Assembly: GCF_001598055.1 (NCBI RefSeq)
Contig: NZ_CP014845.1
Span: 1,364,001 to 1,428,000 of the forward strand
Source: Cupriavidus nantongensis
Lineage (GTDB): Bacteria > Pseudomonadota > Gammaproteobacteria > Burkholderiales > Burkholderiaceae
Direction: 5' to 3'
Length of the DNA stretch: 64,000 bases
Of the stretch, positions 26,495 to 34,745 are shown in pieces. The notes beneath the pieces were generated by a model that was given only the letters and a program-made list of their open reading frames with translations, ran no database searches and was not told the DNA's origin. The translations under genes were made by a program, and so were the position numbers. The first letter of the stretch is position 1; every line of letters starts with the position of its first letter.

Positions 26495-27225
26495 CAGGCG
26501 GCCAGGTACTGCTGCAGCGCTTCGGCGCCACCGATCAGCTTGCCGTTGATAAAGACCTGCGGCGCGGTCATCTCGCCCGACACGGCGCCCAGCACCTTGC
26601 CGCGCACCTTGTTGTCGAGCGGCACGTCGATGTAGTCGAAGCCGTTGTCGTCGAGCAGCTGCTTGGCCTTGGCGCAGAACGAGCAACCGACCTTGGAGAA
26701 CACCACCACCTGGTCAGGCTTGCGCGCGCCGGGGGCAATATAGGCCAGCATGGTGTCGGCATCGGACACCTTGAACGGGTCGCCCGGCTCTTCCGGCTCG
26801 ATGAACATCTTCTGCACCACGCCGTCCTTGACCAGCATCGCATAGCGCCAGCTGCGCTTGCCGAAGCCCAGGTCGGCCTTGTCCACCAGCATGCCCATGC
26901 CTTCGGTAAATTCACCGTTGCCGTCGGGAATCATGGTGATGTTTGCGGACTCCTGGTCCTTGGCCCATTCGTTCATCACGAAGGTGTCGTTCACCGACAC
27001 GCACAGGATCTCGTCGACGCCATGCTTGGCAAAAACCGGCGCCAGCTCGTTGTAGCGCGGCAGGTGGGTCGACGAACAGGTCGGGGTAAAGGCGCCCGGC
27101 AGCGAGAACACCACCACGGTCTTGCCGTCGAACAGCTCGCCGGTGGTGACGGTCTTCCACTCGTTGTCTTCACGCACACGGAAAGCGACATTGGGAACGC
27201 GTTGGCCTTCGCGGGATTGCAGCAT
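26494..27225 (-). CDS. peroxiredoxin-glutaredoxin hybrid (Prx5/Grx)
   Basis: A 243-residue fusion started at ATG 27225 ([15 protein letters not shown]). Residues about 1-160 are a Prx5-type peroxiredoxin with peroxidatic Cys50 in [12 protein letters not shown]. Residues about 170-243 are a glutaredoxin with the CSFC active site ([15 protein letters not shown]) and the [14 protein letters not shown] cis-Pro motif. The enzyme reduces hydrogen and organic peroxides with glutathione, the built-in glutaredoxin recycling the peroxidase Cys. It is known from Haemophilus and many betaproteobacteria. An OxyR-like element lies about 110-150 bp upstream. Confidence 0.95.
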   Translation of the reverse strand: MLQSREGQRVPNVAFRVREDNEWKTVTTGELFDGKTVVVFSLPGAFTPTCSSTHLPRYNELAPVFAKHGVDEILCVSVNDTFVMNEWAKDQESANITMIPDGNGEFTEGMGMLVDKADLGFGKRSWRYAMLVKDGVVQKMFIEPEEPGDPFKVSDADTMLAYIAPGARKPDQVVVFSKVGCSFCAKAKQLLDDNGFDYIDVPLDNKVRGKVLGAVSGEMTAPQVFINGKLIGGAEALQQYLAA

Positions 27226-27334
27226 CAGTTCACTCCTGGTTCTGGATCGGGTTGGTTCGGCTGCGGGTTGCAGCGAAGGCCCCATTCTGTAGAGCGGGAA
27301 GTGATTTGTACAATTCATCGTTTCAACGACGATG

Positions 27335-27373
27335 ATTGCCAAAGACTATGATTGCAGCATAGGCACTGCCTAT
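27335..27373. promoter_or_regulatory. OxyR-like element upstream of prx-grx
   Basis: ATAG-N7-CTAT at 27359-27373 fits one OxyR half-site exactly. ATTG-N7-CTAT at 27335-27349 is a near match. The spacer between them is 9 bp instead of the usual 7. ATGATTGC is also directly repeated (27332 and 27348). Position before a peroxidase gene supports the reading; spacing argues against it. Confidence 0.35.
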
Positions 27374-27479
27374 CGGCTCGGAAGCTGCCCAGTCCGCGCG
27401 GACGAAAAGGCATATTTTTTCAAGAAACACCCGGGAAGTGCCCTATCATGCGGCATCTCCCCTGATTCCCTGCCTCGCA

Positions 27480-29252
27480 ATGACCCAACCTTGCCGCCTG
27501 CCGTACCGCCATCGGTGGGCATCCCTGCTCGCGCTGTCGCTGGCGCTGGCCCTTCCCGCGCACGCCCAGACGCTGAAGAAGCCCGCGCTGGACGCGCTGA
27601 CCGCAAACAGCCCGGCCGCGGCCAAGGCGGCCCAGGCCGACCTGCCGGCGTTCATGGCGGCGGCGGCCAAGGCCGAGCCGATGGTCGCGCCCGCGGTGGC
27701 GGCATGGCAGTCGAAAGCGCCGCTGTCGGGCGACAACCTGGTCAATGTCGCCCGGCTGCTCGGGGTCTACAACCGGCTGCGCAACGAGGCCGCCGCCATC
27801 GACGTGCTCGGCAGGATGGTGGCGCTGCGCACCGTGCGCGAGGAGAAGATCGCCCAGCACGAGAATCCCGCCATCATCGAGTTCGGCAAGATGATCGAAG
27901 GCATGGCGCGCGAGTTCGGACTGGCCTATCGCAATGTCGACAACCGCGTGTTCGAGGTCACCCTGCCCGGCGGCGGCAAGGACACCTTCGGCATCCTGAC
28001 GCACGCCGACGTGGTGCCGGCGGTGGCCGAGGAATGGGTGCTGGATGACGGCACCAAACTCGACCCGTTCCGCATGACGCGTATCGGCGACCTGCTGTAC
28101 GGGCGCGGCACCATCGACGACAAGGGCTCGATCGCCGCGGTGCTGTACGCGATGAAGACCGTCAAGGAAAGCGGCGTGCCGCTCGAGCGCAGCATCCGGC
28201 TGATGATCGAGACCACCGAGGAAACCGGTGGCGACGGCATGAAGTACTACCGCCAGCACACCACGCTGCCCGAGTACAACGTCGTGCTCGACAGCAAGTA
28301 TCCGGCCGTGGTGGCAGAGAAAGGCGCAGGCACGCTGACCGTCTCGTTCGGCATCAAGGCGGCCGACGACAAGCGCGCGCCCAGCCAGGCCGACAGCAAG
28401 GGCCCGGCGATAGTCGCGATGCGCGGCGCGGCCTCGGCCAACGCCATTCCCGAGACCGCGACCGCGCGCATCGCCGGCGGCGATCCCGCCGCGGTGGCCA
28501 CAGCGCTGGAACAGGCGCGCGCGGATTTCCTGCGCCGCTACACGCCGCGCGGCAAGTTCTCGATCGAGGTCAAGCACACCGGCAACGATGTCGAGGTCAA
28601 GGTCACCGGCGCCTCGGCGCACGGCTCGCGGCCGGAAGAAGGCGTGAACCCGCTGCCGCGGCTGGCGCTGTTCCTGCAGGCCAGCGGCGTGCGCTTCGCC
28701 GAAAACCACTACCTGAACGCGGTGCGCTACCTGAACGACCTGTATGGCCTGGACTTCCTGGGTAACCGCATGGACGTGGCCTACCGCGATCCGTTCATGG
28801 GCCCGCTGACCATGTCGCCCACGCTGGTGCGCGAGCGCGGCGAATATGTCGATGTGGTCACCAACGTGCGCATGCCGCGCGGACGCACCCCGGACGAGCT
28901 GGGCGGCAAGATCACCAAGCGCATTTTCGCCTGGGCCGCCACCCATGGGCCGGTCGAGATCAAGTACGACCAGGGCAACTGGATGGCGCGCGATCCGAAG
29001 GGCGCGTGGTTGTCGACACTGCTGAACATCTTCGGCGACACCACCGGGCTCGAAGCCAAGCCGGTCTCCACCGCCGGCAGCACCACCGCCAAGCTGATGC
29101 CCAACGCCATCAACTTCGGACCGGCCATGCCGGGCAAGAAGTACACCGCGCACAATGCGCGCGAATACAAGGAAGTGGCCGACCTCAATCTCGATATGCA
29201 AATGTTTACCGAGATGCTGGTGCGGATCGGCAACCTGGACAAGATGCAGTAA
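27480..29252 (+). CDS. M20 family dipeptidase, exported
   Basis: A 590-residue peptidase started at ATG 27480 (MTQPCRLPYRHRW). A Sec signal ends at LPAHAQT. M20 metal ligands: GILTHADVVPA (His), GRGTIDDKG (bridging Asp), MIETTEETGGDG (catalytic and ligand Glu), VVLDSKYP (Asp) and C-terminal YTAHNAREY (His). The lid holds VKVTGASAHGSRPEEGVNPL. At about 590 residues it is longer than typical M20 enzymes and matches the long Sapep/PepV-like dipeptidase group. A role in periplasmic peptide breakdown is inferred. It is divergent from the peroxiredoxin gene. Confidence 0.9.
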   Translation: MTQPCRLPYRHRWASLLALSLALALPAHAQTLKKPALDALTANSPAAAKAAQADLPAFMAAAAKAEPMVAPAVAAWQSKAPLSGDNLVNVARLLGVYNRLRNEAAAIDVLGRMVALRTVREEKIAQHENPAIIEFGKMIEGMAREFGLAYRNVDNRVFEVTLPGGGKDTFGILTHADVVPAVAEEWVLDDGTKLDPFRMTRIGDLLYGRGTIDDKGSIAAVLYAMKTVKESGVPLERSIRLMIETTEETGGDGMKYYRQHTTLPEYNVVLDSKYPAVVAEKGAGTLTVSFGIKAADDKRAPSQADSKGPAIVAMRGAASANAIPETATARIAGGDPAAVATALEQARADFLRRYTPRGKFSIEVKHTGNDVEVKVTGASAHGSRPEEGVNPLPRLALFLQASGVRFAENHYLNAVRYLNDLYGLDFLGNRMDVAYRDPFMGPLTMSPTLVRERGEYVDVVTNVRMPRGRTPDELGGKITKRIFAWAATHGPVEIKYDQGNWMARDPKGAWLSTLLNIFGDTTGLEAKPVSTAGSTTAKLMPNAINFGPAMPGKKYTAHNAREYKEVADLNLDMQMFTEMLVRIGNLDKMQ

Positions 29253-29272
29253 GCCGGCCTTTTGTTGCGTCA

Positions 29273-29294
29273 CCTCTCCCGCCCCCGGGAGAGG
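29273..29294. repeat. 9-bp-stem palindrome between convergent genes (REP-like or terminator)
   Basis: CCTCTCCCG and CGGGAGAGG are perfectly paired around a CCCC loop. This CTCTCCC/GGGAGAG type recurs between convergent genes in many high-GC proteobacteria. It lacks a U-run, but its place between the dipeptidase and DUF1348 stops fits a transcription barrier for both. Confidence 0.5.
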
Positions 29295-29306
29295 CGCCAA
29301 CACCCA

Positions 29307-29786
29307 TCACAAGCCCAGTTCGCTCAAGCCCGGATGCCCGTCCGGGCGCCGGCCCAGCGGCCAGTGGAACTTGCGCTCCGCCGCCTGGATCGGCGCATCG
29401 TTGATGCAGGCAAAGCGCTTGCGCATCAACCCCGCCTCGTCGAATTCCCAGTTCTCGTTGCCGTATGAGCGGTACCAGTTGCCGGAATCGTCGTGCCATT
29501 CATAGGCAAAGCGCACGGCGATGCGGTTCTCTTCGTGCACCCATAGCTCCTTGATCAGGCGGTAATCGAGCTCCTTCTGCCATTTGCGCTGCAGGAACGC
29601 GACGATATCGGTGCGGCCGTTGACGAACTCGGCGCGATTGCGCCAGGCGCTGTCGACGGTATAGGCCAGCGACACGCGTTGCGGGTCGCGGCTGTTCCAG
29701 CCGTCCTCGGCGGCGCGGACCTTGACGATGGCGGTTTCACGGGTGAACGGAGGCAGCGGCGGACGGGTTTCAACGGGTGTTGACAT
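29307..29786 (-). CDS. DUF1348 / nuclear transport factor 2-like protein
   Basis: A 159-residue protein with the SnoaL/NTF2 fold pattern of DUF1348: [18 protein letters not shown] at the start, then [64 protein letters not shown] and [11 protein letters not shown] clear ribosome site (agggagc) precedes ATG 29786. The biochemical role of DUF1348 is not known, but the family is commonly found with TetR regulators. Two copies of the TetR operator lie 28-41 and 52-65 bp upstream. The promoter is shared with the divergent 2OG oxygenase-ada operon. Confidence 0.88.
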   Translation of the reverse strand: MSTPVETRPPLPPFTRETAIVKVRAAEDGWNSRDPQRVSLAYTVDSAWRNRAEFVNGRTDIVAFLQRKWQKELDYRLIKELWVHEENRIAVRFAYEWHDDSGNWYRSYGNENWEFDEAGLMRKRFACINDAPIQAAERKFHWPLGRRPDGHPGLSELGL

Positions 29787-29813
29787 GAAAGCTCCCTGGT
29801 AAAAGACGAGGTG

Positions 29814-29827
29814 ATACAGGTCTGTCT
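29814..29827. promoter_or_regulatory. TetR operator (copy 2), DUF1348 side
   Basis: ATACAGGTCTGTCT differs by one base from the reverse strand of copy 1 (AGACAGGTCTGTCT). Its centre is 24 bp from that of copy 3, so both may be occupied on related DNA faces. Confidence 0.6.
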
Positions 29828-29837
29828 CATTATTGGT

Positions 29838-29851
29838 AGACAGATCTGTCT
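29838..29851. promoter_or_regulatory. TetR operator (copy 3), centre of divergent promoter
   Basis: AGACAGATCTGTCT is a perfect 14-bp palindrome, flanked by T before and TGTC after, as in copy 1. It lies 52 bp from the DUF1348 start and 80 bp from the oxygenase start. Confidence 0.75.
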
Positions 29852-29930
29852 TGTCAAGGCACGATGTAGGAAGAATTCAAAAGCAAGACCCGGAGTGCAC
29901 CGCGCACGGACCCGGCCTAAAGTTGGCACC

Positions 29931-30764
29931 ATGCAAGCACAGGACAGGAGATTTGCAGTGGGCACCAGCCAGATCCAGCAGCGCGAAGCAGCGGTCGCCG
30001 GGCCGCGCCGTCCGATACCGCCGGCACGTGGCACCGCTTTCGCCCGGCGACATGAGGCGGATGTGGCGACTCGGGTCGACGGCATCGACTGGGCCGCGGT
30101 CGCGCGCGAGCTCGATGACTACGGCTGTGCCGCCATCCCCGGCCTGCTGTCGGCCGACGAGTGCGATGCGCTGGCCGCCGGCTATGGCAACGACGCGCTG
30201 TACCGCTCGCGCATCGAGATGCGCCGGCACGGCTTCGGCCAGGGCGAATACAAGTACTTCCGCTATCCCCTGCCCGCTCTGGTCGCCGGACTGCGCACGG
30301 CGCTCTACCCGCATCTGGCGCCGGTAGCCAACCGCTGGAATGCCGCCATGGGCATCGACGTCCGTTATCCCGCCGCGCACCGGGACTTCATCGCCCGCTG
30401 CCACCACGCCGGCCAGTCGCGGCCGACGCCCTTGCTGCTGCGCTACGGCCCGGGCGACTACAACTGCCTGCACCAGGACCTGTACGGCGAGCACGTGTTC
30501 CCGCTGCAGGTCGCGGTGCTGCTGTCCGAGCCCGGCCGCGACTTCACCGGCGGCGAGTTCGTGCTGACCGAGCAGCGCCCGCGCATGCAGTCGCGCGCCG
30601 AGGTGGTGACGCTGCGCCAGGGCGATGCCGTGGTGTTCGCGGTCAGCCAGCGGCCGGTGCAGGGCAGCCGCGGCAGCTATCGCGTCAACCTGCGGCACGG
30701 CGTCAGCCGGCTGCATGCCGGACAGCGCTACATGCTCGGCATCATCTTCCACGACGCTGCGTGA
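29931..30764 (+). CDS. 2OG-Fe(II) oxygenase (COG3826 type)
   Basis: A 277-residue protein started at ATG 29931. After about 45 low-complexity residues it reads GIDWAAVARELDDYGCAAIPGLLS. The oxygenase core follows, with NCLHQDLYGEHVFPLQVAVLLSEP (iron His and Asp), FTGGEFVLTEQRPR, and the distal region RVNLRHGVSRLHAGQRYMLGIIFHD (His and 2OG-binding Arg). The family is related to prolyl-4-hydroxylase and is of unknown substrate. It ends 8 bp before ada on the same strand, so an AlkB-like or repair-linked role is suggested by context only. TetR operator copies 2 and 3 lie in its promoter. Confidence 0.85.
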   Translation: MQAQDRRFAVGTSQIQQREAAVAGPRRPIPPARGTAFARRHEADVATRVDGIDWAAVARELDDYGCAAIPGLLSADECDALAAGYGNDALYRSRIEMRRHGFGQGEYKYFRYPLPALVAGLRTALYPHLAPVANRWNAAMGIDVRYPAAHRDFIARCHHAGQSRPTPLLLRYGPGDYNCLHQDLYGEHVFPLQVAVLLSEPGRDFTGGEFVLTEQRPRMQSRAEVVTLRQGDAVVFAVSQRPVQGSRGSYRVNLRHGVSRLHAGQRYMLGIIFHDAA

Positions 30765-30772
30765 GGCATGCC

Positions 30773-31855
30773 ATGACCCGATCCATCCGCCGTTCGGCAC
30801 AAGCAGCCGACGCCAACCTGGTCGAACAGGATCCGCGCTGGGCGCGCGTGCTGGCGCGCGACCCCGGCGCCGACGGCGACTTCGTCTATGCGGTCAGGAC
30901 CACCGGCGTGTATTGCCTGCCGAGCAGCCCGTCGCGCCTGCCGCAACCGGCCAATGTCGAGTTCTTCGACAACGCCGCCGCGGCCGAAGCCGCCGGCTAC
31001 CGGCCCAGCCGCCGTGCCGCGCCGCCCGCGCTGGCTGAACGGCACGCGGCCATGGTGGCCGACGCCTGTCGCCGCATCGAGGCCGCCGACGCCGTGCCCA
31101 CGCTTCCTGAGCTGGCCAGCGCCGCGGGCGTCAGCCCCTACCACTTCCACCGCCTGTTCAAGCGCGCCACCGGCCTGACCCCGCGCGCGTACGCCGCCGC
31201 GCATCGGGCCAGGAAACTGCGCGAACAGCTGGAAACCAGCGACTCCGTGACCGAAGCGATCTACGACGCCGGGTACGGCTCCAACAGCCGCTTCTACGAG
31301 ACCGCCGATGCCGTGCTCGGCATGACGCCGTCGCGCTACCGTGCCGGCGGCGCCGACATCGATATCCGTTTTGCCGTCGGCCAATGCTCGCTGGGCGCGA
31401 TCCTGGTGGCGCAGAGCCAGCGCGGCGTCTGCGCGATCCTGCTGGGCGACGATCCGCAAGCGCTGCTGCAAGACCTGCAGGACCGCTTCCCGCGCGCCAA
31501 CCTGATCGGCGGCGACGCGCAGTTCGAGCAGCTGGTGGCGCAGGTGGTGGGGCTGATCGAAGCGCCCTCGATCGGCCTGGCGCTGCCGCTCGACGTGCGC
31601 GGCACCGCGTTCCAGCAGCGCGTGTGGCAAGCCTTGCGGGAGATCCCGGCGGGCAGCACCGCCAGCTACGCCGAGATCGCGGCCCGCATCGGCGCGCCGC
31701 GCGCGGTGCGCGCGGTGGCGCAGGCCTGCGCGGCCAACCACCTGGCGGTGGCGATTCCCTGCCATCGCGTGGTGCGCAGCGACGGCGACCTGTCGGGCTA
31801 TCGCTGGGGCGTGGCGCGCAAGCGCGAACTGCTGGAGCGCGAGGCGCAGGGCTGA
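30773..31855 (+). CDS. ada: Ada-type O6-methylguanine-DNA methyltransferase with degenerate zinc switch
   Basis: A 360-residue protein in the Ada order: N-terminal Ada_Zn domain (about 15-85), AraC helix-turn-helix (about 95-185, LPELASAAGVSPYHFHRLFKRATGLTPRAY) and C-terminal methyltransferase (about 280-360) with active Cys330 in IPCHRVV. The C-terminal repair site is intact. In the N-domain the four zinc cysteines of Ada (38, 42, 69, 72) correspond to C48, S52, S79 and A82 here. Only the methyl-accepting position is kept, so zinc binding and methylphosphotriester sensing are not expected. Direct repair of O6-methylguanine should remain. It forms an operon with the 2OG oxygenase. Confidence 0.92.
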   Translation: MTRSIRRSAQAADANLVEQDPRWARVLARDPGADGDFVYAVRTTGVYCLPSSPSRLPQPANVEFFDNAAAAEAAGYRPSRRAAPPALAERHAAMVADACRRIEAADAVPTLPELASAAGVSPYHFHRLFKRATGLTPRAYAAAHRARKLREQLETSDSVTEAIYDAGYGSNSRFYETADAVLGMTPSRYRAGGADIDIRFAVGQCSLGAILVAQSQRGVCAILLGDDPQALLQDLQDRFPRANLIGGDAQFEQLVAQVVGLIEAPSIGLALPLDVRGTAFQQRVWQALREIPAGSTASYAEIAARIGAPRAVRAVAQACAANHLAVAIPCHRVVRSDGDLSGYRWGVARKRELLEREAQG

Positions 31856-31868
31856 AGCCGCGCGCCGA

Positions 31869-33605
31869 TCAGCGCAAAACGGGCGCCTGGATCTTCGCCA
31901 GGTAGTCGTGGATCTGCGCCACCACCGCCGCGCCTTCGCCGACCGCGGCGGCAACGCGCTTGGTCGATCCCGCGCGCACGTCGCCGATGGCAAACACCCC
32001 TGGCACGCTGGTCTGCAGCGGATACGGCACCGCCGACGCGCAGCCCAGCGCGCCGCCGCCGGTGCGCACGAAGCCCTTGTCATCGACCTCGACATGGCAG
32101 GTGCGCAGCCACGCCGCATTGGGGTCGGCGCCGATGAACAGGAACAGGTGGCGCACCGCCATGGTGACCGGCGCGGGATGCTCGGCGCGGCATTCGTAGC
32201 GCACCGCGCTGAGCCATCCGTCGCCGTCCAGCGCACTGATCTGGGCGTGTGTATGCAGCGTGATGTTCGGCAGCGCGGCGATGCGGTCGATCAGGTAGCG
32301 CGACATGGTCGCCGCCAGCCCCGGGCCGCGCACCAGCATATGCACGTGCGCCGCGTGCGAGGCCAGGAACACCGCCGCCTGCCCGGCCGAGTTGCCGCCG
32401 CCCACGAGCATTGCCGGCTCGTTCTTGCACAGCTTGGCTTCCACCGGCGAAGCCCAGTAGTAGACCCCGCGGCCTTCAAAATGCTCGAGCGCCGCGATGC
32501 CGGGGCGGCGGTACTGCGCGCCGGTGGCGATCACCACGGTATGGGTCGGCACCATGCGCCCGTCGGCCAGCTCCAGCCGGATCGGGTCGTCGCCGCAGTG
32601 CAGTGCCTTCACCTCCAGCGGAATCGCGATGTGCGTGCCAAACTTGAGCGCCTGCACGAACGCGCGCCCGGCCAGCGCCTGCCCGGAGATGCCGGTCGGG
32701 AAGCCCAGGTAGTTCTCGATGCGCGCGCTCGCGCCCGCCTGCCCGCCCGGCGAGCGGCAATCGATCACCGCCACCGACAGGCCTTCGGAGGCGGCATAGA
32801 CCGCCGTCGCCAGCCCTGCAGGCCCGGCGCCGACCACCACCACGTCATAGACGTGGTCCGGATCGAACTCCGGCAGCAGGCCGAGGCACGACGCCAGTTG
32901 TCCCTCGTCCGGGGCGCGCAGCACGCGGCCGTCGGCGCAGATCACCAGCGGAAAGTCGCTCGCGGGCGCGTTGGCGTAGTCGAGCAATAAGGAGCAGTCG
33001 CGGTCGGCGTCGATATCGATGACGGTATGCGGGTAGCCGTTGCGCCGCAGGAAGGCCTGCAGCGCCAGCAGCCGCGGCTCGGTGCCGTGGCCCACCAGCA
33101 CCGGGCCGCTGCCGAACTCGATCAGCCCCACGCGGCGCAGGATCAGCGCGCGCATGATGCGCTCGCCCAGTTCGGCCTCGGCCACCAGCAGCGCACGCAG
33201 CCGGTCTGGCATGATCACGTAGCCGTGGGTCTCGGTGACGGCGACGCCGTCGACCAGCGCGGGGCGGCCGGCCAGGGTGCCGACCTCGGCCAGGAAGTGC
33301 CCGGCGCCCTGCTCGGTGATCTGGTGTTCGCGTCCCAGGCCGTCGCGCCGCATCACGCGCACGCGGCCGCTGGTGACCAGGTACATGCCGCGCCCGGACT
33401 GGCCGATGGCAAACAGCTTCTCGCCCGCATGCCAGCTCTGCGGCGTGCCGAAACGCCGCACGCGCGCCATCTCGTCGGCGGTGAGTTGCGGGAACATCTG
33501 GTGCCAGCGTGATTCCAGCGTGGAGTACGGTGCCTCCAGGCCGCCACCGGCCTCCGCGCCCGGCTCCGTTTCGGCCGCCACTGCCTCCGACTGCAAGTTC
33601 GCCAT
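31869..33605 (-). CDS. cNMP-binding / glutaredoxin-like / thioredoxin-reductase-like flavoprotein
   Basis: A 578-residue three-part protein started at ATG 33605 (MANLQSEAV). About residues 35-155 form a cyclic-nucleotide-binding beta-roll (FAIGQSGRGMYLVTSGRVRVMRRDG, LAEVGTLAGRPALVDGVAV). Residues about 170-240 resemble a glutaredoxin/thioredoxin fold without a CxxC. Residues about 255-578 are a class II flavoprotein: VVVGAGPAGLATAVYAASEGL, ENYLGFP, VVIATGAQYRRPGI, then VGGGNSAGQAAVFLA and VFAIGDVRAGSTKRVAAAVGEG. The position of the thioredoxin reductase CxxC reads YYWASPVEAKLC, so no redox disulfide is present. It is divergent from yceH and convergent with ada. The electron acceptor is unknown. 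Confidence 0.9.
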   Translation of the reverse strand: MANLQSEAVAAETEPGAEAGGGLEAPYSTLESRWHQMFPQLTADEMARVRRFGTPQSWHAGEKLFAIGQSGRGMYLVTSGRVRVMRRDGLGREHQITEQGAGHFLAEVGTLAGRPALVDGVAVTETHGYVIMPDRLRALLVAEAELGERIMRALILRRVGLIEFGSGPVLVGHGTEPRLLALQAFLRRNGYPHTVIDIDADRDCSLLLDYANAPASDFPLVICADGRVLRAPDEGQLASCLGLLPEFDPDHVYDVVVVGAGPAGLATAVYAASEGLSVAVIDCRSPGGQAGASARIENYLGFPTGISGQALAGRAFVQALKFGTHIAIPLEVKALHCGDDPIRLELADGRMVPTHTVVIATGAQYRRPGIAALEHFEGRGVYYWASPVEAKLCKNEPAMLVGGGNSAGQAAVFLASHAAHVHMLVRGPGLAATMSRYLIDRIAALPNITLHTHAQISALDGDGWLSAVRYECRAEHPAPVTMAVRHLFLFIGADPNAAWLRTCHVEVDDKGFVRTGGGALGCASAVPYPLQTSVPGVFAIGDVRAGSTKRVAAAVGEGAAVVAQIHDYLAKIQAPVLR

Positions 33606-33808
33606 ACTGCCCCCTGATGACATCGGTACCTGCCGGATCGCGCATATCCCGGCTGCCGCGGCGCGGCTTATCGATAGTAGACGGCGCGGCGGGGAATGCG
33701 AGACGGGGGCGCGAACAGTTGCGCATTGCGCCGGCTTGGGATTGAATGGTCGCCTCGGCGCTCCGGCACCCCAGACCGCGCCGTCACCGTCAGCAAAATC
33801 AAGCCTTG

Positions 33809-34540
33809 ATGCAATCCACCCCTGAATCCGATCCGACCCCGTCCAACGACCGTCCCGCGCGCCCGGCATTGCGCGCCCTCACGCCCGTCGAAGGACGCGT
33901 GCTTGGCGTGCTGGTCGAAAAGCAGCACACCGTACCCGATACCTACCCGCTGTCGCTCAACGCGCTGGCTTCCGGCTGCAACCAGAAGACTGCGCGCGCG
34001 CCGGTGATGAATGTCAGCGAGGCCGAGATCCTGGAGGCCATCGACGGCCTCAAGGGCCTGAGCCTGGTGTTCGAAGGCAGCAGCAGCCGCGTGCCGCGCT
34101 TCGAGCACAACATGCAGCGCGCGCTCGGCGTGCCGAGCCAGTCGGTCGCGCTGCTGGCGATGCTGCTGCTGCGCGGCCCGCAGACGGCCGCGGAACTGCG
34201 CCTGAATACCGCGCGCCTGCACAGCTTTGCCGACATCTCCTCGGTCGAGGCATTTCTCGACGAGCTGGCCACCCAGACGCCGCCGCGCGTGGTACGCCTG
34301 CCGCGCGCCCCCGGCGCCCGTGAAAACCGCTGGATGCATCTGCTGAGCGGCGAAGCCAGCGCCGCCGCGGCCGCAGAAGACGGCGGGCGTGGCACCGACG
34401 GCGACGCCGCACCGTCGGCCGAACTGGAACAGCTGCGCGCCGAGCAGCAGGCCCTGAGCGAGAAAGTGGCCAGGCTGCAAGGCCTGGTCGAACACATGGC
34501 CGCGCAGCTCGGCATCTCGGCCGACGAGTTTCTCGGCTGA
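33809..34540 (+). CDS. yceH: YceH family protein (DUF480)
   Basis: A 243-residue protein started at ATG 33809 (MQSTPESDPTPSND). The DUF480 signature is clear: RALTPVEGRVLGVLVEKQHTVPDTYPLSLNALASGCNQKT, then LRGPQTAAELRLNTARLHSFADISSVEAFL. The fold is two winged helices. The C-terminus ends in a coiled coil (SAELEQLRAEQQALSEKVARLQGLVEHMAAQLG), usual for this family. Function is not settled in any organism. Divergent from the cNMP flavoprotein gene, with 203 bp between them. Confidence 0.92.
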   Translation: MQSTPESDPTPSNDRPARPALRALTPVEGRVLGVLVEKQHTVPDTYPLSLNALASGCNQKTARAPVMNVSEAEILEAIDGLKGLSLVFEGSSSRVPRFEHNMQRALGVPSQSVALLAMLLLRGPQTAAELRLNTARLHSFADISSVEAFLDELATQTPPRVVRLPRAPGARENRWMHLLSGEASAAAAAEDGGRGTDGDAAPSAELEQLRAEQQALSEKVARLQGLVEHMAAQLGISADEFLG

Positions 34541-34745
34541 TTCCCGGCACCACCACCCCGCTGAAAACGCCGACCCACCCTTGCTGGCCCAGGCCAACGG
34601 GCGGGGTAAACTCATGGCGGTTAATTGCACTATCGAGCAAAAGATCGCACTCGCCGCGGTGGCAGGCGGAACTGTCGGATGGCCCGTACGTCGCCTATCC
34701 TGTTTTGCACAGGACGCCGACAAGCCAGGGGAGAGCGCCGCAGCC

